NCBI GenBank assembly: GCA_023459275.1
Contig: JAEWVC010000079.1
Coordinates: 1-64,000, forward strand
Length of the DNA: 64,000 nt
Source: Bacillota bacterium
Lineage (GTDB): Bacteria; Bacillota; Clostridia; Christensenellales; Aristaeellaceae
Direction of reading: 5' to 3'
A model generated the notes under the pieces. It had not been told where the DNA came from, searched no databases, and saw only the letters and a program-made list of their open reading frames with translations. The stretch's first letter is position 1; each line of letters begins with the position of its first letter. Made by a program: the position numbers and the translations under genes. Of the stretch, positions 54,518 through 63,442 are shown piece by piece.

Positions 54518-55618
54518 ATGTCCTACCGTCCTGAGAAATTGAATGTAAAAGCCGATTTTCCCTTCCCCCTGGATAATCCGCCCCCCTTCCACCAAAAGCT
54601 GCTGGATTTTGGCGAGCGCCCCTACTGGTCCCCCGACGGCAAGCGCATCGCCTTTGTGGAAAGCAACTACGGCGATATCTGCGAAATTGACATGGAAACC
54701 AGGGAGGTCCGCAACCTGACCCGAAACCTTGGGGACCACCACTCCTTTTTGCGGGTGCTGTTCCTGCCCAACGGCGATTACATCCTTATCGGACCCAGGG
54801 AGTTTGAGGACAGGTATACCAGCCGCCGGGTGGAATCGGAGCTGTGGATCATGGACAAGGATGCCAAGACGCCCCCCAAGCCTTTAGGCCGGCGTATTTT
54901 TGAAGGCTGCGGCGTATCCCGCTTCCGCAACCTGATCACCTATTCCATGAACGGGAACCACGATCCCGCCATCGGCACCCCGGAGGATTTCCAGGTGCAT
55001 GTCACCGAAATCGACTACGGCCCCGGCGGGCCCAAGCTGGGGGCGGACAGGATCATCTACCGGTCCAAGGGCGGCTTTGACCCGGAACCCCAGGATTTTC
55101 GCAATGACGACAAGGAAATCGTGATGGCGGAATACTTCAACCACCCCACCGTGGAAAAAAAGGACTGGTTCTGCACCGTGAAGGGCGTGGTCATTGAAAC
55201 GGGGGAGGTCAAGCTCTACATCACCGAGCCTCAAATCCACAACGAGTGCGAGGGCATCTTCCCGGATGAACAGTACACCTGTCTGGAATCCTCCTGCGAC
55301 GGGGGCGCCAACAGCCACACGGTGGACCTGTGGAAATTAAAGCTGGACGGCTCCGGCCAGAGGGTGCGCATGACCAGGATGATCGACAGGCTTCCCTGGC
55401 GGGCCACCAACTCCAATTTGAGCCCCGACGGGAAATGGCTGGCCTTTATGCTGAACATTGCCGGAAGCGAAGCCGGGTACGGCATGGGCCTGGGGCTGAT
55501 GGACATGGAGGCGTGGGAAAAGAGCGAATACGCCACCCGGTGGGAAACGCCCCAAAGCCGCGCCGGCAAAAAGACGCCCGAATACGTGGCTTACATGGAA
55601 AAAGCAAAGGCGAGATAA
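54518..55618 (+). CDS. cytoplasmic PD40/TolB-like beta-propeller protein
   Basis: A 366-residue protein with WD40-like PD40 repeats: RPYWSPDGKRIAFVES near 33-48 and NSNLSPDGKWLAFMLN near 307-322 are typical blades. No signal peptide. The arrangement is similar to oligogalacturonate-lyase-type propellers, which use histidines and a metal ion, and the sequence has conserved-looking H and E positions (HNECEGIFPDE), so an enzyme is possible. Role not established. GAGGAGG precedes the ATG; the next gene begins 15 bases after its stop. Confidence 0.75.
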   Translation: MSYRPEKLNVKADFPFPLDNPPPFHQKLLDFGERPYWSPDGKRIAFVESNYGDICEIDMETREVRNLTRNLGDHHSFLRVLFLPNGDYILIGPREFEDRYTSRRVESELWIMDKDAKTPPKPLGRRIFEGCGVSRFRNLITYSMNGNHDPAIGTPEDFQVHVTEIDYGPGGPKLGADRIIYRSKGGFDPEPQDFRNDDKEIVMAEYFNHPTVEKKDWFCTVKGVVIETGEVKLYITEPQIHNECEGIFPDEQYTCLESSCDGGANSHTVDLWKLKLDGSGQRVRMTRMIDRLPWRATNSNLSPDGKWLAFMLNIAGSEAGYGMGLGLMDMEAWEKSEYATRWETPQSRAGKKTPEYVAYMEKAKAR

Positions 55619-55633
55619 AAGGAGTAAAGAAAT

Positions 55634-56551
55634 ATGCAGACAAGAGTGATGGGAAAAACCGGCCTGAAGGTTTCCGCCCTGGGCTTTGGCGCCATGGAGC
55701 TGGGCAAGCTGGATGAAAAAGGCGCCGCGAAGCTTCTGAATACCGCGCTGGACAACGGGATCACGTTCATCGATTCCTCCCCCTGCTACGGCATCGCGGA
55801 AGAATATGTGGGCCGCGCCATCGGCCACCGCCGGGAGGAATATGTGCTGGCCACCAAATGCGGCTGCCACGTGGACCATGAGGGCAAGTTCACCCTGGGG
55901 GCCGACCATGTGTGGACGCGCCAGCAGATTCTTGAAAACATCGACCGCAGCCTGGAACTTTTGCACACGGACCATATCGATATCTGGCAGCTGCACGGCA
56001 TCATGCCCGAATTCCTTCCCGACGGCAAGGGCGGCGAGGTGATGCGGGCTGTGGAGGACGTGCAAAAAAGCGGCAAGGTGGCCCATGTGGCCTTCTCCTG
56101 CCGCAACGGCGGCCCCGGCCAGGAAATGTATCCCGCGCTGTACGGCTACCACGCCTGCAAGGCCTTCTTCCCCTGGCAGAAGTTTGAGGCCGTGCAGCTG
56201 ATCTACGGCGCGCTGACCAGGCTGAACGAGCAGGTGATCGACGCGGCGGCGGATATGGGCATGGGCGTCATCTGCCGCGGCGTGGTGAAGAAGTATTTTG
56301 ATACGTATGACAGGCTGTACGAGGAGGCCAAGCTTACTGAACTGTGCGAGCCGGGCGAGGACAAGGTCAGCTTCCTGATCCGCTTCGCGCTGACCCATAC
56401 AAACATCAGCACCATCATTATCGGCACCAAGGATGAGGGCCATCTTCTGGGCAACATTCAGGCCGCCAATAAGGGCCCTCTCTCCCCCGAGGTGTATGCC
56501 GAAGCGAAAAAGCGCCTGGACGGGGTGGGTGTCACCGCAAAGCCCTGGTAA
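55634..56551 (+). CDS. aldo/keto reductase
   Basis: A 305-residue NADP-dependent oxidoreductase with the complete AKR tetrad: D47, Y52, K75 and H121 (IDIWQLHG). The end carries the usual IIIGTKDEGHL cofactor-binding segment. It probably reduces a sugar aldehyde or ketone released by the GH2 enzyme. Last gene of the plus-strand importer operon; AAAGGAG precedes it. The repeat copy 2 begins 4 bases past its stop codon. Confidence 0.92.
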   Translation: MQTRVMGKTGLKVSALGFGAMELGKLDEKGAAKLLNTALDNGITFIDSSPCYGIAEEYVGRAIGHRREEYVLATKCGCHVDHEGKFTLGADHVWTRQQILENIDRSLELLHTDHIDIWQLHGIMPEFLPDGKGGEVMRAVEDVQKSGKVAHVAFSCRNGGPGQEMYPALYGYHACKAFFPWQKFEAVQLIYGALTRLNEQVIDAAADMGMGVICRGVVKKYFDTYDRLYEEAKLTELCEPGEDKVSFLIRFALTHTNISTIIIGTKDEGHLLGNIQAANKGPLSPEVYAEAKKRLDGVGVTAKPW

Positions 56552-56554
56552 ACA

Positions 56555-56784
56555 AGGCCGTCAAAATAGTGCCTGTTTTGACGGCGGCCCAGAGAAAGTG
56601 AAATTTCACTTTTTCTGGGTTGCACTTTTCCCCCGCGGCCTCTGGCCGCAGACGGTGAAAAGTGTAAGGAATGCTTGCTTCGCAAGCGCCCCGCGCGGTC
56701 CGGCAAAGCCGGGCGACACGATTTCAATTGAAGGGGCTCCACCCCTTCAATGCATCCCCGAGAGTTGGTCAGACTTTGTCGATA
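56555..56784. repeat. multi-palindrome dispersed repeat, copy 2 (about 230 bp)
   Basis: Second copy of the element at 30006-30234, differing by scattered substitutions and one extra base. Several differences disturb a palindrome (for example the 30-base palindrome has a mismatch here) while others occur in loops. As with copy 1 it follows the last stop codon of a plus-strand operon and precedes its terminator, in a convergent gap. The gap 56552-56917 holds nothing else but the terminator and about 90 bases of unremarkable sequence. Confidence 0.9.
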
Positions 56785-56790
56785 GCCGGA

Positions 56791-56831
56791 GGCTGCGGAT
56801 ACCTGCTTGGCAGGTATCCGCAGCCTTTTAT
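56791..56831 (+). terminator. intrinsic terminator of the GH2 importer operon
   Basis: A perfect 16-bp stem (56791-56806 with 56810-56825), 3-base loop, then TTTTATTAAT. Ends the plus-strand transcript beyond the repeat. Confidence 0.9.
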
Positions 56832-56917
56832 TAATATAGTGGCTGCTGAGTTCCGAAGGTGCGCGTGGGGGAATATGCGCAAAACAGACTTTTAAGGCGC
56901 GGGTTTGGCAGGCCCTG

Positions 56918-57838
56918 TTATTCCACCGGTATGCCCATCTCTTTCCCGAGCGTGCGCATGAATTTCGCGGAAAGGGCAAGCTGTCCGTACATTTCATCGG
57001 TCATCAGCCGGTCCCGGCCGGCGCAGCCCGGCACGTTTTCCAGCTCGATGGAAAGCGCGCCATCATAGCCGATATCGCTGAAAGCCTGCAGCATGGCTTT
57101 CCAGTCCATCTTGCCCTGCCCGGGCTGCCAATGGGCATTGGTGTAGGTGTCGTTGTCGCTAATATGGACGTGGCCGATCGCCTTGCCGGCCCGGTAGATG
57201 GAGCACTGCGGCAACTCCCCGCAATGGAACAGGTGGCTGGGGTCGAAATTGAATCCCAGGTTATCCGCTTTTACATTTTCAACCAGACGCAGCAAGGAGT
57301 CTGTGCTATATATCCAGCGGTGCGGATGGGCTTCCACCAGCATGCGAAGCCCCGCTTGGGCGGCCATTTGGCAATAGACGCCCATTTCGTCCACAAAGAG
57401 GTTCCAGTTTGCGTTCCAGTCGCGGCGGATATCCGCGCGTACCTCCAGCATGGGCATCTGCGGAATATCCACGACCTTGGGAAAGTTATCCGGCATGAGC
57501 CCAAAGGGATACGGCGTTGTGGTGGTCACGCTTTTGGAACCAAGCGCGTGCGCGGCCTCAATAACGCGCCGGAATGTTTCGCGGGCATACAGGCGCGCCT
57601 GCGGGTCCTCACTGGTCATGGCCAGCGAATTGTGGTTGAAGTTGGTCAGCGTCATGCCTTTGTCGGCGATGATCCCGCGGAGTTCGCGGCAGGTTGGGGC
57701 CGTGTAATAATCGCTGACAGCCTCACGGGACCATGCGATCAGCTCAACTCCCCGAAAACCGATGTCGCCTATCTTTTTAACCGTGTCTTGATAGGGCGGA
57801 TTGCGCATCATCGTCCAGATACAGATTCCAAGATACAT
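56918..57838 (-). CDS. sugar phosphate isomerase/epimerase-family protein
   Basis: A 306-residue TIM-barrel protein of the xylose-isomerase-like AP-endonuclease-2 superfamily (IolE/IolI type). Metal-site residues are visible in order: MLVEAHPHRW, FDPSHLF, HVHISDND and LSIELEN. It likely isomerises or epimerises a free or phosphorylated sugar or sugar acid. It is the last gene of the minus-strand operon with the mannonate-dehydratase-like enzyme 31 bases upstream. Confidence 0.9.
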   Translation of the reverse strand: MYLGICIWTMMRNPPYQDTVKKIGDIGFRGVELIAWSREAVSDYYTAPTCRELRGIIADKGMTLTNFNHNSLAMTSEDPQARLYARETFRRVIEAAHALGSKSVTTTTPYPFGLMPDNFPKVVDIPQMPMLEVRADIRRDWNANWNLFVDEMGVYCQMAAQAGLRMLVEAHPHRWIYSTDSLLRLVENVKADNLGFNFDPSHLFHCGELPQCSIYRAGKAIGHVHISDNDTYTNAHWQPGQGKMDWKAMLQAFSDIGYDGALSIELENVPGCAGRDRLMTDEMYGQLALSAKFMRTLGKEMGIPVE

Positions 57839-57869
57839 AAAAACATCCTTCCTTCCGCAGCTCCCCTGT

Positions 57870-59066
57870 TTATGGCCAGAGCACGGTGCTGTCCGGCATA
57901 CGGTACTGTGTCCAATGCCAGATCTCTTCCTTGGCGGGATAACGCTTCAGCGCGCTTTCCACCAGTTCGACACCCAGGCCCGGTTTATCGTTTACATAGG
58001 CGTAACCGTTTCGCATTTCGGGGATCCCCGTAAATACTTCGTACATGGCGTCGTTAATCCCGGGCCATTCCTGCACGCCGAAATTGGTGGTTGCAAGGTC
58101 CATATGCATTTGCGCCGCGTGCCCCACAGGCGACATGTCGATTGGGCCATGCCAGGCGGTGCGTACACCGAAGGACTCGCATACGTGCGCGCAGCGCACG
58201 GAGGGCGATATGCCGCCGATCATGCTGGGATGGATGCGGATAAAATCGATCAGCCTGTCCTTTACTAGGGGCAGCCAGTCGTTGATGTTGACAAACAGCT
58301 CCCCCTGCGCGATAGGCGTTGCGCATTGCGCCCGCAGCGTGCGCAGGTATTCGCCCTGTTCCGGAGAAAACAGATCCTCCAGAAAGAACAGCTTGATGGG
58401 TTCCAGTTCTTTGGCAAAGCGGATCGCGTCGATCGGCAACAGCCGTTCATGGCAGTCATGCAGAAGCTCCGGCGTGAAGCCCATGTGCTGACGGATGTAC
58501 TCAAACATCTCGACGTTCCATTCCAGATACCGCTTGGGGTCACAATGAAAACCGTCGTTGGGCCGTTCTGTTTTCCAGAGCGTGGCGTCCGGGCTGCAAA
58601 ATTCAGGAAGGATCTGGCAGCGGATGAAGTGGTACCCTTCGCTCCAAAGTTTCTGCGCCGCGTCCAATACTTCTTCTTTTCTTTTCCCTGCCGCGTACCG
58701 GTACATCGCGATGCCTTCCCGGCACTTGCCGCCCAGCAGCGAATAGACGGGAAGCCCCGCGATCTTGCCTTTTATATCCCAAAGGGCCATATCGATACCG
58801 CCAAGCGCGCTGTTGAGGGAAGGCCCGTTGCGCCAGTAGGCGTTGACATTGCATAGCTGCCAGATATCCTGTATGTTTTCCGGATCCCGGCCCAGAAGCA
58901 GCGGTTTGAGGTACTCTTCCACCAGCGTCGTAACAGACTGCGCGCGCTGCGAGAACGTTGCGTCACCCAAGCCGTACAGCCCGGCCTGGTCGGTAATGAT
59001 CTTGACGATGATAAGATTCACTTGGTCAGGACAAGTCACAAACGTCTGTATATCCGTTATCTTCAT
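57870..59066 (-). CDS. D-mannonate dehydratase-family (RspA/ManD-like) enolase-superfamily enzyme
   Basis: A 398-residue enzyme similar to ManD, which dehydrates D-mannonate or D-gluconate to a 2-keto-3-deoxy acid. Seen: ANAYWRNGPSLN-like block (NAYWRNG at 75-81), R149 in FIRCQ, D204 and H206 in HDCHERL, metal ligands E230 (FFLEDL) and E256 (AQGELF), and the AWHGPID motif near 305-310. The family Tyr base expected near residue 160 is not evident, so it may belong to a low-activity or different-substrate subgroup. Its place in an importer operon with an isomerase suggests uronic-acid or aldonic-acid catabolism. Confidence 0.88.
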   Translation of the reverse strand: MKITDIQTFVTCPDQVNLIIVKIITDQAGLYGLGDATFSQRAQSVTTLVEEYLKPLLLGRDPENIQDIWQLCNVNAYWRNGPSLNSALGGIDMALWDIKGKIAGLPVYSLLGGKCREGIAMYRYAAGKRKEEVLDAAQKLWSEGYHFIRCQILPEFCSPDATLWKTERPNDGFHCDPKRYLEWNVEMFEYIRQHMGFTPELLHDCHERLLPIDAIRFAKELEPIKLFFLEDLFSPEQGEYLRTLRAQCATPIAQGELFVNINDWLPLVKDRLIDFIRIHPSMIGGISPSVRCAHVCESFGVRTAWHGPIDMSPVGHAAQMHMDLATTNFGVQEWPGINDAMYEVFTGIPEMRNGYAYVNDKPGLGVELVESALKRYPAKEEIWHWTQYRMPDSTVLWP

Positions 59067-59085
59067 GTATTTCGTCCCTTCAGGT

Positions 59086-59859
59086 TCATTGTTCCCCTGT
59101 TTTCCCGCGTGTGGTTTTAGCCCTCAGGTATAGCGCGAAACGCTTGCGGTTGTCCGTGAAGATCTGGTTGATAGCCTCCTGGGAACCGATATCCGAACGG
59201 GCGCGCAGCTGCTGCAGCAGCACCGTATGCGCATCATCGGGATCGTTGGGATAGAAAACCGCGCGCACGTCCCCGTTTTGTTCCTCAAAGAGAAATTTGT
59301 TGAGCTCACGGAAAAAGATGAAGTACTGCTCTTTGAATATCCGCGCAAGCTGTATAAACATTTCATTGTCTGTGGCGGCAAGCAGAGAAAGATGAAATGC
59401 GCAGTCCTGCAAAACAAACTCATCCTGATCATTGTCCAGAGCCGCCTGTTTCATCATGCCGTAGGCCCGTTCGATCTGCGTCAGATCCGCATCCTTTCCG
59501 CGGCGGAGGATCAGGCTGATCGCGGCCGGTTCGATGGCCTCACGGAAGGCCGTGATATCCGAAAACTGCTTCGGCGACAGGTTCAGGTCCTGGTTGAGGT
59601 TGCGGTATGTGTGGGCCTCGTCGAAGGTCGAAACATAGCTGCCCTTTCCCTGCCGCACAACGATAAACCCCAGCGCGCGCAGGCGCTGGATGGCAGCCCG
59701 CACGGAAGCGCGGCTGACGTTGAATGCGGCGCAAAGCTCGTTTTCAGAAGGCAGTTTGTCGCCGCTTTTCCATTCGCCGTTTTGGATATTTGCCAGCAAC
59801 CGCTCGTATACGATGTCGTCGATGCGCCTTCTGGAAATGCTCTCCATCGTTTTCCACAC
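59086..59859 (-). CDS. GntR-family regulator, FadR/FCD subfamily
   Basis: A 257-residue repressor-type regulator: winged helix-turn-helix at about 10-78 (AAFNVSRASVRAAIQRL) and an all-helical FCD effector domain with the metal-binding pattern (LQDCAFHLSLLAATDNEMF). FCD regulators of this kind often sense uronates, aldonates or their keto-deoxy products, which agrees with the mannonate-dehydratase-like gene 19 bases downstream. It sits inside the minus-strand operon rather than being divergent, so autoregulation is likely. Confidence 0.92.
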   Translation of the reverse strand: MWKTMESISRRRIDDIVYERLLANIQNGEWKSGDKLPSENELCAAFNVSRASVRAAIQRLRALGFIVVRQGKGSYVSTFDEAHTYRNLNQDLNLSPKQFSDITAFREAIEPAAISLILRRGKDADLTQIERAYGMMKQAALDNDQDEFVLQDCAFHLSLLAATDNEMFIQLARIFKEQYFIFFRELNKFLFEEQNGDVRAVFYPNDPDDAHTVLLQQLRARSDIGSQEAINQIFTDNRKRFALYLRAKTTRGKTGEQ

Positions 59860-59934
59860 CTTCCTTTTGATGCCCGGTTTTATATAGACGGCGATTTAAC
59901 CATATTTTAGTATAATTCAGCACCGTATGTCCGG

Positions 59935-60777
59935 TCAACCCTTGATTCCGCCGTCCATCAGGCCGGAAATGATCTTTTTCTGCAGCAGCAGAACCACCAG
60001 GATCAGCGGAGCCGTAACGATCACCGCGGCGGCGGAAATCAGGTCCCACGGCGTCGCGTACTGATCGACCCGTATCAGCGTCAGCGCGACGGTGACGGTC
60101 CTCGCCTTTGGCAGCGGATTGAACACGGAGGCAAAGAGGTAGTTGTTCCAGGCGTTGATAAACGCGAGGATGCTGATGGTGAACACGCCCGGCGCTATCA
60201 AGGGGATGAGGATCCTGGTAAACAGCTGGAGGATATTGCAGCCGTCGATCATGGCGCTTTCTTCCATCTCAAGGGGGATGGAGGAGAAAAAGCTGTTGAG
60301 GAACCATACGGCCGTGGGCAGTTCGATAACGATCAGCGCGATGGTAAGCCCGTAATGTGTGTTGAGCATATGGAAGGTGCTAAGCAGCATATAGATCGGG
60401 TTGAGGAGCGTGACAGGCGGCAGCAGCGTGATGGAAAGCAGCGCGAGAAGCACGAAGCGTTTGCCCTTGATCTGCACGCGGGATATGGCATAACTGGCCA
60501 TAATGGCGATAACGATGATCGCCAGCGTGACGGACAGCGCAATGATCACACTGTTGATAATATACTGGCCGAAAGGCTGGGCCTGGAATACCGCCGAGTA
60601 ATTTTCCAGGGAGATGCTTGAAGGCAGAACCTGTACGGGCGTCGTAAACAACTCCCGCTTTGTTTTAAACGAACCGAGCAGCAGCCATATGAACGGCAGC
60701 AGCATTGACAGGATGAATACAGTGACAAACCCATAAAAAACGATTCGTTTAGCCAACCGCCGGTGTTGCATGCTCAT
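59935..60777 (-). CDS. carbohydrate ABC permease, MalG type
   Basis: A 280-residue CUT1 permease with six membrane segments beginning near residue 12. Docking loop: LEMEESAMIDGCNILQLF; tail SGLMDGGIKG. Overlaps its partner permease by 4 bases. Third gene of the minus-strand operon. Confidence 0.92.
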   Translation of the reverse strand: MSMQHRRLAKRIVFYGFVTVFILSMLLPFIWLLLGSFKTKRELFTTPVQVLPSSISLENYSAVFQAQPFGQYIINSVIIALSVTLAIIVIAIMASYAISRVQIKGKRFVLLALLSITLLPPVTLLNPIYMLLSTFHMLNTHYGLTIALIVIELPTAVWFLNSFFSSIPLEMEESAMIDGCNILQLFTRILIPLIAPGVFTISILAFINAWNNYLFASVFNPLPKARTVTVALTLIRVDQYATPWDLISAAAVIVTAPLILVVLLLQKKIISGLMDGGIKG

Positions 60778-61670
60778 TTGATCTTCGGCTCCTCCATGTT
60801 AGATTTCATTCCCTCCATGAAGAAAAGCGCCAGGATCATGGATACAAAAAAGGTAAGCATCGCCGCGGCCGAGCCGTAACCAAGGTTTCCGTAGGTGAAG
60901 TAGTTTTCGATGGTATACATGGTAAGGCTCTTTGTGGTGCTGCCGGGACCGCCGCCGGTGAGGACGGCGACGAGATCGTAAATCCGGAAGCTGGCTATGA
61001 CGCGGAAAAGAAGGGATACCATCAGCACCTGCTTCATCATCGGCAGTGTAATATGAATGAACTGCTTGATGGCATTGGCGCCGTCTATCGACGCCGCCTC
61101 ATACAGATCCCCCGGGATGCTGAGCAGGCCGGAGAGCAGCATGAGCGACATATACGGCGCCGTTTTCCAAACATCGGAGATCACGATAGACCAGAAGGCG
61201 CTTGCCGAATCCGTTACCCAGTGTATCGGCTGGCTTATGAGGCCAAGGCGCTGCAACGCGAAATTGATAATGCCAAAATTGTCCGCAAACATGAAACTCC
61301 ACATCAAACCGGACACAACGGTCGGAATCGCCCATGGGACCAGGATCGCGGCACGTACAATGCCCTGCGCGCGAAACGGGCGGTTCATAACCAGCGCGCA
61401 GACCATGCCCAAAATAGTCTCCAAAATAATAGAGACCGCCGTAAAGCGAAGCGTAAAACCCAGCGATGACCACATCAGCCGGTCGGAAAACAGCTTTTTG
61501 TACTGCGATAAACCGACGAACTTTGTGCCCAGCTGCATGGTTTGTATCCGTATATCAAAAAAACTGTTGACCACCGTTTTTATGATGGGATATACAATAA
61601 AAACCAGGATGATCAGGACCGTGGGCATCAGGAACAGATAGCCTATTCGCTTGCGCATCCTTGTGTTCAT
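60774..61670 (-). CDS. carbohydrate ABC permease, MalF type
   Basis: A 298-residue CUT1 permease with six membrane segments beginning near residue 9. The ATG at 61670 is chosen because GAGGTGG lies directly upstream; the frame could also open at GTG 12 bases earlier. Docking loop: DLYEAASIDGANAIKQFI. Separated from the binding-protein gene by a hairpin. Confidence 0.92.
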   Translation of the reverse strand: MNTRMRKRIGYLFLMPTVLIILVFIVYPIIKTVVNSFFDIRIQTMQLGTKFVGLSQYKKLFSDRLMWSSLGFTLRFTAVSIILETILGMVCALVMNRPFRAQGIVRAAILVPWAIPTVVSGLMWSFMFADNFGIINFALQRLGLISQPIHWVTDSASAFWSIVISDVWKTAPYMSLMLLSGLLSIPGDLYEAASIDGANAIKQFIHITLPMMKQVLMVSLLFRVIASFRIYDLVAVLTGGGPGSTTKSLTMYTIENYFTYGNLGYGSAAAMLTFFVSMILALFFMEGMKSNMEEPKIK

Positions 61671-61690
61671 ATGCCACCTCACAATAGGCT

Positions 61691-61725
61691 AAACAGTAGG
61701 ACGGGGGTGCCCCGCCCTACTGTTT
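61691..61725 (-). other. hairpin between binding-protein and permease genes
   Basis: Arms 61691-61706 and 61710-61725 form a 16-position stem with one mismatch and a 3-base loop, almost filling the gap. No T-run on the minus strand. Confidence 0.75.
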
Positions 61726-61735
61726 TGCAACGGGA

Positions 61736-62995
61736 TCAGCGACTCATAATTTCCTTCAGCTGCGTTTCCATTTGGTTCACAGCGGTCTGGGCATCGAACT
61801 GATTGGTCAGCACGCCGCCGATGCCCTGCTGCAGAACGGAGGAAACTTCCTGATAATACGGTGTCACGGGGCGGCCCTTCGTGTTGGCACCGATTTCCTT
61901 CAGATCGGAAAGGTAAGGGATCTTCTGCAGGATATCGGCGTCTTCGTACACGGCAGGACGGGTCGGGAACACATTGTCCACGATGGCGCGAATCTTCTGC
62001 GCTTCGTAGCCGGCCTGGAACTTGGCGAACAGTTTGGCTTCTTCGGGATGCGCGCTGTAAGCGGAAACGCCGATGTGCCAGCCGCCGGTGGTGTTGGGGT
62101 TGAGGCCGGCCGCGCCAACAGGCAGCGGGCAGTAGCCAACAAGGCCCACAATGTTTGACTGCTTGGGGTCGTTCGCGCCGTCGATAACCGCCTGCCAGTC
62201 ACGGGTAAAGAGCACGTGGCCGGAATAGAAAGCGCCGCGGGTGCCGCCCCAGTTGTAGCTCATCACGCCCGGATCAGTGATCTTGTAGGTGTTCATCATA
62301 TCATACATCATTTGGATGCCCGCAACGGTTTCAGGCGAATTGATGACGACATTCCCATCCGCGTCAATGATGTCGCCGCCGGCGGCCCAGATGAACTCAA
62401 GCGCGCAGCAGGTCAGCGCTTCATACTGTCTCCAGGCGCTGGTGAAGCCGGCGGTGATGTCCGGGTCCTTCTGCATGATTTCCACCGAGGTCTGGATCAG
62501 TTCGTCCCAGGTCTTGGGCACTTCATAGCCGTACTTCTCCAGAACATCCTTGCGGTAGAAGAGGCAGCCCATGTCAATGTAAAGCGGAAGCGTATACTGA
62601 CGGCCTTCATAGCTGCCGGCGGCGATGGTCCCATCAAAGAACTCCGCTTTTTCCTCCGCGCTCATCACATCGCTCATGTCTGCCAGCCAGCCGGCCGATA
62701 TGAACATCAGGGGCCAGGTGCAGTCGACCTCAAACACGTCCATGGAAGGATCTTTGGCCTGCAGGATGGCGCTCATGGTGGCCAGGCGCTGGTCGGTTTC
62801 CGCGGCAAGCTCCACATGCGTTACCTTGATGTTGGGATACTGCGCTTCAAAAGCCGCGATGATCTGACGGTTCGATTCTGTTTTGCCGGGCTGCCCGTAG
62901 AATGTGATTTCTACCTTGCCGTCCGCCAGGGCTGCCGGGATGAGCAGCGTGGTTAGGCATGCCAGCACCAGAAGCATTGAGATGAGTTTCTTCAT
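61736..62995 (-). CDS. extracellular sugar-binding protein of ABC importer
   Basis: A 419-residue family-1 solute-binding protein. The signal peptide ends near PAALADG; a Cys at residue 13 (LVLAC) lies too early and inside the hydrophobic core to be a likely lipobox. The mature part begins VEITFYGQPGKTESNRQ. First gene of the operon with two permeases, GntR regulator, mannonate-dehydratase-like enzyme and isomerase, so a uronide- or aldonate-type ligand is inferred. GGAGGAAAAAG precedes the start. Confidence 0.93.
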   Translation of the reverse strand: MKKLISMLLVLACLTTLLIPAALADGKVEITFYGQPGKTESNRQIIAAFEAQYPNIKVTHVELAAETDQRLATMSAILQAKDPSMDVFEVDCTWPLMFISAGWLADMSDVMSAEEKAEFFDGTIAAGSYEGRQYTLPLYIDMGCLFYRKDVLEKYGYEVPKTWDELIQTSVEIMQKDPDITAGFTSAWRQYEALTCCALEFIWAAGGDIIDADGNVVINSPETVAGIQMMYDMMNTYKITDPGVMSYNWGGTRGAFYSGHVLFTRDWQAVIDGANDPKQSNIVGLVGYCPLPVGAAGLNPNTTGGWHIGVSAYSAHPEEAKLFAKFQAGYEAQKIRAIVDNVFPTRPAVYEDADILQKIPYLSDLKEIGANTKGRPVTPYYQEVSSVLQQGIGGVLTNQFDAQTAVNQMETQLKEIMSR

Positions 62996-63099
62996 GACCC
63001 TTTTTCCTCCGTTCGTTCATTATTCCTGAGCGCATTACAGCGCAGTGGAAACAAATTGGGAGAACACAACTTGTATGCTGTCACTTGTCTGATGAGTGA

Positions 63100-63147
63100 A
63101 TTTTAACCGAAGAGCTGCTCCTTGTCAAGTGCTTTCGAAATATTTCG
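63100..63147 (-). promoter_or_regulatory. promoter and palindrome of the uronate-type importer operon
   Basis: On the minus strand TTGACA (63128-63123) and TAAAAT (63105-63100) are 17 bases apart, about 105 bases before the start codon. Directly upstream of the -35 lies a perfect 12-base palindrome CGAAATATTTCG (63136-63147), a candidate regulator site. No GntR-type operator was clear. The rest of 62996-63442 holds the terminator at 63303-63345 and no gene I can support. Confidence 0.75.
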
Positions 63148-63302
63148 TACGGCCGGCCGGATGCACGCGGCCATAACTTGATTTCTGTTTGATATCCCCT
63201 GATATCCTGTTGCGAGAAGGAGGAACACGCGTAAAAAGACTTTATGTGAACCTAAAAAGCCTGACAAACCAAGGGTTTCGCCGGGACGGTAAAATAGGCG
63301 GC

Positions 63303-63345
63303 AAAAAAATGTCTGCCATCCGGTTTTTGAAAATCGGATGGCAGA
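63303..63345 (-). terminator. intrinsic terminator of the 2-hydroxyacid dehydrogenase gene
   Basis: A perfect 11-bp stem (63312-63322 with 63335-63345) followed on the minus strand by CATTTTTTT. It lies about 100 bases after the dehydrogenase stop codon. Confidence 0.85.
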
Positions 63346-63442
63346 AACAGAGAAAATGCGAATTCATGCTATTGAAAAATAATATTTGGAAATAGTGGCA
63401 AACGGCACGGGGCTTACATCACCCGTTCAGTCTATGCGTCCG

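Noticed and set aside
61736..62995. Lipobox LVLAC in the binding protein
   Set aside because: The cysteine is at residue 13, inside the hydrophobic core, giving a signal peptide too short for normal lipoprotein processing.
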